Shown one piece after another: positions 6,112 through 8,744 of a stretch of DNA of 8,744 bases. Position 1 is the first letter of the stretch. Every line of letters begins with the position of its first letter. Source of the DNA: Pyrolobus sp964613695 (GTDB lineage: Archaea > Thermoproteota > Thermoprotei_A > Sulfolobales > Pyrodictiaceae); NCBI GenBank assembly GCA_964613695.1, contig CAZTIR010000059.1, positions 1 through 8,744 of the forward strand, written 5' to 3'. A program made the translations under genes and the position numbers. The notes below the pieces were generated by a model. That model was not told where the DNA came from. It saw nothing but the letters and a program-made list of their open reading frames with translations, and made no database searches.

Positions 6112-6897
6112 GTGAATAAGAGGCTAGCGTTAATACTCGTAGTGCTCCTCGTAGCGATGCCCGTGGCTGCGCTAGCAGAGCCTCCTAAGCACCTCGCGTA
6201 CCGCTACCACCTCTACGAGAGCATGGGCCCCGTAATCCCCCACGGCGTGATAAAGGTTGACGTGAGCGGAGTCATAACCTATAGGCTCATTGAGGCCAAG
6301 GACTCGAGGGTGGTGTACGAGTATAACATCACGGTCAAGCATCTTGATATCCAGGGGCTGCCTGGGGGTAACGCGACCAGGCAAGCGTTTCTGCGAGCCT
6401 TTGCAGGCTCCTCGGCCGTAATGATAAACCTAACATCGTGCAGCACTAGGCTAGAGGTCCACTCGAGAGAGGCTGGCGTCGTTGCAGGCGCCCTCCCCGT
6501 CTACTGCACTCCAGAGGCGTTGAAGAAGGTGGTAGCAGAGCTTAGAGAGAGGAGTAGGCTTAACGTGAGCCTCGTGGAGGAGAACGGGGGCTACCTGCTG
6601 ACAGCCGAGGGTGTAAGGAGGAGCGGCAACACGACAACAACACTCACGATAAGAGCGTTTTACGACAAGACCGGTGTGCTCGACAAGCTGCGTATAGTCC
6701 TCAGGGGGTCTGCTGGCGCAGCAGGCTCTCTAGAGATGAGGGTCGAGCTGGACAAGATAGCGTCTGATGCAGGTGAAGCTGGTCTCGGGGCTAGTATCGT
6801 GGGTGGGAGTGCTAACCCACTATGGCTGGCTATAGCTGGCGGCGTGCTAGCCGTGATAATAGCTGTGGTGGTTGCCGCAGCCAGGAGGGGTCGGTAA
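6112..6897 (+). CDS. Secreted, C-terminally membrane-anchored, probably N-glycosylated protein of unknown function
   Basis: No family was recognised for this 261-residue protein. The N-terminus is a clear signal peptide: basic NKR, a hydrophobic core, then AALAEPP with likely cleavage near residue 22. Residues of about 23-230 are extracytoplasmic, with alternating polar and hydrophobic runs suggesting beta-rich structure. A hydrophobic helix at about 236-257 ends in RRGR, a typical stop-transfer anchor. Five N-glycosylation sequons lie in the outside part (N72, N87, N106, N151, N173). The only two cysteines, C110 and C132, could form a disulfide. The architecture (signal, ectodomain, C-terminal anchor) is that of an archaeal surface protein facing the pseudoperiplasm. 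It has its own promoter and stands alone between a DHH enzyme and an aminopeptidase, so the context gives no role. The GTG start is set by the signal peptide and the G-rich ribosome-binding region just before it. Confidence 0.8.
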   Translation: MNKRLALILVVLLVAMPVAALAEPPKHLAYRYHLYESMGPVIPHGVIKVDVSGVITYRLIEAKDSRVVYEYNITVKHLDIQGLPGGNATRQAFLRAFAGSSAVMINLTSCSTRLEVHSREAGVVAGALPVYCTPEALKKVVAELRERSRLNVSLVEENGGYLLTAEGVRRSGNTTTTLTIRAFYDKTGVLDKLRIVLRGSAGAAGSLEMRVELDKIASDAGEAGLGASIVGGSANPLWLAIAGGVLAVIIAVVVAAARRGR

Positions 6898-6921
6898 ACC
6901 GCGGCTCGCTCACCAATCGCC

Positions 6922-6950
6922 TTTTTACAGCAGGGGGTCTCGTCACCCCC
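6922..6950. terminator. T-run and hairpin between convergent genes
   Basis: A TTTTT run at 6922-6926 follows the exported-protein gene and is a plausible archaeal oligo-T terminator for plus-strand transcripts. A perfect 6-bp inverted repeat, GGGGGT at 6933-6938 and ACCCCC at 6945-6950 with a 6-base loop, overlaps the stop codon of the convergent aminopeptidase gene. Confidence 0.4.
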
Positions 6951-8067
6951 CGAGTAGGAAGCGGCCAGCCTCATAGATTAGCTCGCCGTCCGCATAGACG
7001 CGGGCTTCCCTACTCCTCATGTCCTTTATGAGGTCCCAGTGTATGGCGCTCCTGTTCCTAGACCCAGTCTCCGGGTAGCCGCTGCCGAGGGCCATGTGGA
7101 TAGTGCCCCCTATCTTCTCGTCGAAGAGTATCTCCTTTGTCGCGCGGTCGATGCCATAGTTGAGTCCGAAGGCGAGCTCGCCAAGCCTCCTAGCCCCCTC
7201 GTCAACCCTCAGCATATTCTCGAGGAAGTCCCTACCCTTGACGGCGTCATACTCCACCACCTCGCGCCGCTTGAGGAAGACCCGCACCCCCTCCACCTCC
7301 ACGCCGCGGTACACGCTAGGGAAGTCGAAGCGCACGCAACCCTCGACGCTATCCTCCACGGGCCCGGTGAACACCTCGCCGCCGGGCATGTTCTCGTGGC
7401 CGTCGTCGATAATCCACCTCCTACCCCCAACCTTCACTGTCAAGTCTATACCGGGGCCCTTGAAGACGAGCTCATCCGCCTTGGATAGTATCTCGTCCAC
7501 AATCCTCTTCTCCAGCTCCGCTTGCCTCCTCCAAGCCTCCACAGGGTCGTCCTCGGTCACCTTAACAGCCCTGGCCACGAACTCCTCGAACTCTAGCGGC
7601 CTCATCCCCGCCTCCTGCGCCATAGCCAGGGTCGGGTACGCGGCCAGAACCCACCTCTTCCTACCCTCAGCAGCCTCCTGGAGGAAGCGGTTGAAGTAGG
7701 GCTCCAGAGCCTTACTCCTCTTAGCCTGCCTCTCCGCCGGTATACCCGAGAGGCTCTTCATGTGACTCGGGGCGTAGAGGGTTATCACCACATCATACTC
7801 GGTGTATATGCTCCTCCTCATCGGGTCCACGAACTCGAGTTGCTCGTCGCTAGCCTCCAGGTAGAATATCTCGGCTACCACATCATCCTCTATGTAGAGG
7901 GCCGGGTGCCCACCCCTCCTCAAAACCTCGCGATACACGGCCCTCGCGAGGGGGAGAGCCTCGGTCCAGAACCTGATAACCACCTTATCGCCGCGCCTAA
8001 CGCCCGTGCTGTACTCGACGAGAAGCCTCGCATACTTCTCGAGGTAGGCGGGGAAAACCAACGACAC
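6943..8067 (-). CDS. M29-family metallo-aminopeptidase (thermophilic aminopeptidase, AmpS/AmpT type)
   Basis: The protein has 374 residues, slightly shorter than the roughly 400-410 residues of bacterial members. The C-terminal catalytic half has the M29 landmarks: NMPGGEVFTGPVEDSVEG at 226-243 with E231 as a likely metal ligand, LGELAFGLN at 295-303 with E297, then EKIGGTIHMALG at 317-328 with H324, Y331 in GSGYPETG, and IHWDLIKDM at 342-350 with H343 and D345. The spacing of these residues follows the two-metal site of the family. The N-terminal half is the domain that lines the substrate cavity (GDKVVIRFWTEALPLARAVY). The family removes N-terminal residues from peptides in the cytoplasm, so a role in peptide turnover is inferred. 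The GTG start at 8067 has GGTG nine bases upstream and a TTTAAA box at a fitting distance. The gene is convergent with the exported-protein gene and divergent from the RHH gene. Confidence 0.9.
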   Translation of the reverse strand: MSLVFPAYLEKYARLLVEYSTGVRRGDKVVIRFWTEALPLARAVYREVLRRGGHPALYIEDDVVAEIFYLEASDEQLEFVDPMRRSIYTEYDVVITLYAPSHMKSLSGIPAERQAKRSKALEPYFNRFLQEAAEGRKRWVLAAYPTLAMAQEAGMRPLEFEEFVARAVKVTEDDPVEAWRRQAELEKRIVDEILSKADELVFKGPGIDLTVKVGGRRWIIDDGHENMPGGEVFTGPVEDSVEGCVRFDFPSVYRGVEVEGVRVFLKRREVVEYDAVKGRDFLENMLRVDEGARRLGELAFGLNYGIDRATKEILFDEKIGGTIHMALGSGYPETGSRNRSAIHWDLIKDMRSREARVYADGELIYEAGRFLLGG

Positions 8068-8100
8068 TCTACAGGCACCATCCTTGAGCAGGGCGACGGG

Positions 8101-8109
8101 GTTTAAAGA
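8101..8109 (-). promoter_or_regulatory. Probable TATA-type promoter for the M29 aminopeptidase
   Basis: Read on the minus strand, TCTTTAAAC is an AT-rich box centred about 37 bases upstream of the GTG at 8067. This predicts a leader of about ten bases beginning near the GGTG ribosome-binding site at 8076-8079. Confidence 0.45.
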
Positions 8110-8194
8110 GAAGCCCGTGTTTTAGTTTCGCCCACCTCCCTCTCCCCCCATGGGCATCTTGTACGCTAACCGCTCTTCTACCCGCACGCCCGGG

Positions 8195-8205
8195 AATACT
8201 ATATC
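8195..8205 (+). promoter_or_regulatory. TATA box of a probably leaderless RHH mRNA
   Basis: AATACTATATC is centred about 23-25 bases upstream of the ATG at 8222. The known TATA-to-start spacing in archaea puts transcription start at or within a few bases of that ATG. No Shine-Dalgarno precedes the ATG (GCGCCCTCCC), which fits leaderless translation. Confidence 0.6.
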
Positions 8206-8221
8206 ACGGGTGCGCCCTCCC

Positions 8222-8428
8222 ATGCTCCGCATAGTCACCTTCAAACTCGATGAAGATCTGCTCGAGGCTCTAGACTCCTACGCGAAAGCCAAGAAGATGT
8301 CCAGGAGCGAGGCGATACGAGAGGCTATCAAGAGGATGCTCGAGGCAGAGGGCTGGAGGGTGCAGCGGCAGCGTAGGAGGAGAACCGAGAAGAGCACCGG
8401 CAAAATAGAATTCGAGATAATCGTATAA
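8222..8428 (+). CDS. Ribbon-helix-helix (CopG/Arc-like) DNA-binding protein
   Basis: The 68-residue protein begins with a beta strand, MLRIVTFKLDEDLLEALD, followed by a helix, then KKMSRSEAIREAIKRML. This is the RHH_1 pattern: a strand that enters the DNA major groove as a dimer, then two helices with the SRSEAIR turn. A basic tail, RVQRQRRRRTEK (residues 46-57), adds non-specific DNA or RNA contact. Such proteins are usually small repressors, or antitoxins when paired with a toxin gene; no toxin-like partner adjoins it, so a stand-alone regulator is more likely. The ATG at 8222 is chosen because the RHH fold starts there and a TATA box lies one promoter length upstream. An earlier in-frame ATG at 8150 adds 24 residues without family character and would ignore that promoter. 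A tRNA gene follows 30 bases downstream. Confidence 0.82.
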   Translation: MLRIVTFKLDEDLLEALDSYAKAKKMSRSEAIREAIKRMLEAEGWRVQRQRRRRTEKSTGKIEFEIIV

Positions 8429-8431
8429 AAC
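8423..8431 (+). promoter_or_regulatory. TATA box of the downstream tRNA gene, overlapping the RHH stop codon
   Basis: GTATAAAAC spans the last sense codon and the TAA stop (8426-8428) of the RHH gene. Its centre is about 32 bases before the first tRNA base, so transcription would start a few bases upstream of the mature 5' end, as is usual for archaeal tRNA genes trimmed by RNase P. Confidence 0.6.
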
Positions 8432-8458
8432 CCTGGGTAGCGTTTAGCCTCTAACGGT

Positions 8459-8569
8459 GCCGCCGTAGCTCAGCTGGCAGAGCGCCGGACTCATACGGCG
8501 AGCCGGTCCGCCTCCGAGGCCGCCTGGGAGATCCGGAGGTCCCGGGTTCAAATCCCGGCGGCGGCACCA
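8459..8569 (+). tRNA. tRNA-Met(CAU), elongator type, with a 35-base intron at 37/38 and encoded CCA
   Basis: A complete cloverleaf can be folded by eye. The acceptor GCCGCCG (8459-8465) pairs with CGGCGGC (8559-8565), followed by A73 and an encoded CCA. D stem GCTC/GAGC encloses the loop AGCTGGCA with the GG pair. Anticodon stem CCGGA (8485-8489) pairs with TCCGG (8532-8536), with loop C-T-CAT-A and A38 at 8531. The variable loop is AGGTC. T arm is CCGGG, TTCAAAT, CCCGG. The anticodon CAT is at 8492-8494. It is not the initiator because the GGG/CCC anticodon-stem pairs and the A1-U72 pair are absent. Elongator Met is most likely, but the agmatidine-modified tRNA-Ile(CAU) has the same anticodon in DNA and cannot be fully excluded by eye. 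The intron interrupts the anticodon loop one base 3' of the anticodon. Confidence 0.92.
8496..8530 (+). other. tRNA intron with canonical bulge-helix-bulge splice sites
   Basis: The 35-base intron lies between A37 and A38. Base pairing gives a strict BHB. Exon bases CTCA (8490-8493) pair with TGGG (8525-8528) as a 4-bp central helix. The 5' bulge is TA^C and the 3' bulge is AG^A, each cut between its second and third base. The intron's inner stem is GGCG with CGCC, continued by GCC with GGC around one bulged A. The tRNA splicing endonuclease would excise it. Confidence 0.88.
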
Positions 8570-8635
8570 CCTCCTCATCGTACGGCGACTCTCCCCACCC
8601 TCCTCTACACCAGCGCACACCCTAGCCGTGTGTAG

Positions 8636-8653
8636 CCTAGAGCCGCTTCTAGG
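8636..8653. repeat. Short inverted repeat between the two tRNA genes
   Basis: CCTAGA (8636-8641) and TCTAGG (8648-8653) form a perfect 6-bp stem with a 6-base loop. A weaker CACAC/GTGTG pair (8616-8620 and 8628-8632) lies just before it. No T-run follows. The rest of 8570-8716 shows nothing recognisable apart from a TATA-like CTTATAGA at 8665-8672. Confidence 0.3.
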
Positions 8654-8664
8654 AGGGCAACATG

Positions 8665-8672
8665 CTTATAGA
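8665..8672 (+). promoter_or_regulatory. Possible TATA box for the second tRNA gene
   Basis: CTTATAGA is the only AT-rich element in this GC-rich gap. It lies about 48 bases before the first base of the partial tRNA, predicting a precursor leader of roughly 20 bases. That is longer than for the CAU tRNA upstream, so the assignment is weak. Confidence 0.3.
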
Positions 8673-8716
8673 GGCTGGGGGAGCGGTGCACCTGGGAGCA
8701 CGGGTCTGGGCCCATA

Positions 8717-8744
8717 GGGGCCGTCGTCTAGCCTGGACTAGGAT
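8717..8744 (+). tRNA. 5' part of a second tRNA gene, cut by the window edge
   Basis: The last 28 bases read as an acceptor strand GGGGCCG, T8, a D stem GTCT that can pair with GGAT (U-A, C-G and two G-U pairs), and a D loop AGCCTGGACTA containing the GG pair. GTCGTCTAGCCTGG resembles archaeal tRNAs such as Val, Asp or Glu. The anticodon lies beyond the window, so the identity cannot be assigned and the acceptor cannot be checked for pairing. Confidence 0.6.

Noticed and set aside
7160..7699. Plus-strand frame of 179 codons opposite the aminopeptidase
   Set aside because: It is Ser/Thr/Pro-rich with no motif and lies fully antisense to the conserved M29 catalytic region.
8150..8221. Longer RHH protein from the ATG at 8150
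   Set aside because: The extra 24 residues do not fit the RHH fold and the promoter TATA box lies within them.
8459..8569. Initiator tRNA-Met
   Set aside because: The diagnostic three G-C pairs of the anticodon stem and the A1-U72 end are missing.
1..8744. CRISPR array, insertion sequence or rRNA
   Set aside because: No regularly spaced direct repeats, transposase-like product with terminal repeats, or rRNA-like conserved stretches were seen on either strand.

Overview
The window is a gene-dense, GC-rich stretch that reads as archaeal, most likely from a hyperthermophilic member of the Thermoproteota (Desulfurococcales/Pyrodictiaceae-like). The taxonomic clues are a TFE-beta/RPC34-type transcription factor with an Fe-S cysteine set, a tRNA intron bounded by an archaeal bulge-helix-bulge motif, TATA-type promoters with leaderless or very short leaders, frequent GTG and TTG starts, and heavy use of AGG, ATA and CTA codons. 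The genus-level placement is an inference from sequence style, not from a search.

Left part (1-3937): the window opens inside a dihydrolipoamide dehydrogenase-type flavoprotein that lacks only its first few residues. Thirty-nine bases later on the same strand comes an APC-family amino acid permease with a soluble C-terminal extension that carries a complete minimal-nucleotidyltransferase signature. This fusion is the most unusual thing in the window. A convergent MFS transporter overlaps its last 19 bases.

Middle part (3938-6897): a small integral-membrane ICMT/PEMT-like methyltransferase diverges from the MFS gene across a very short GC-rich gap. It converges with the gene for the archaeal RPC34/39 homologue TFE-beta (winged helix plus a four-cysteine Fe-S motif). 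TFE-beta in turn diverges from a DHH/DHHA1 phosphoesterase across a 154-base promoter region. Next is a secreted, C-terminally membrane-anchored, probably N-glycosylated protein of unknown function.

Right part (6898-8744): an M29-family metallo-aminopeptidase on the minus strand diverges from a small ribbon-helix-helix DNA-binding protein with a probably leaderless mRNA. The RHH gene is followed by a CAU-anticodon tRNA with a 35-base intron, whose TATA box appears to lie across the RHH stop codon. The window ends inside what looks like the 5' part of a second tRNA gene.

The genes do not form one pathway. They are a patchwork of short transcription units (basal transcription, nucleic-acid or nucleotide hydrolysis, peptide turnover, transport, surface protein, tRNA) with very little intergenic space. 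No CRISPR array, insertion sequence, rRNA or obvious mobile element was seen, and no gene-free stretch exceeds 300 bases.
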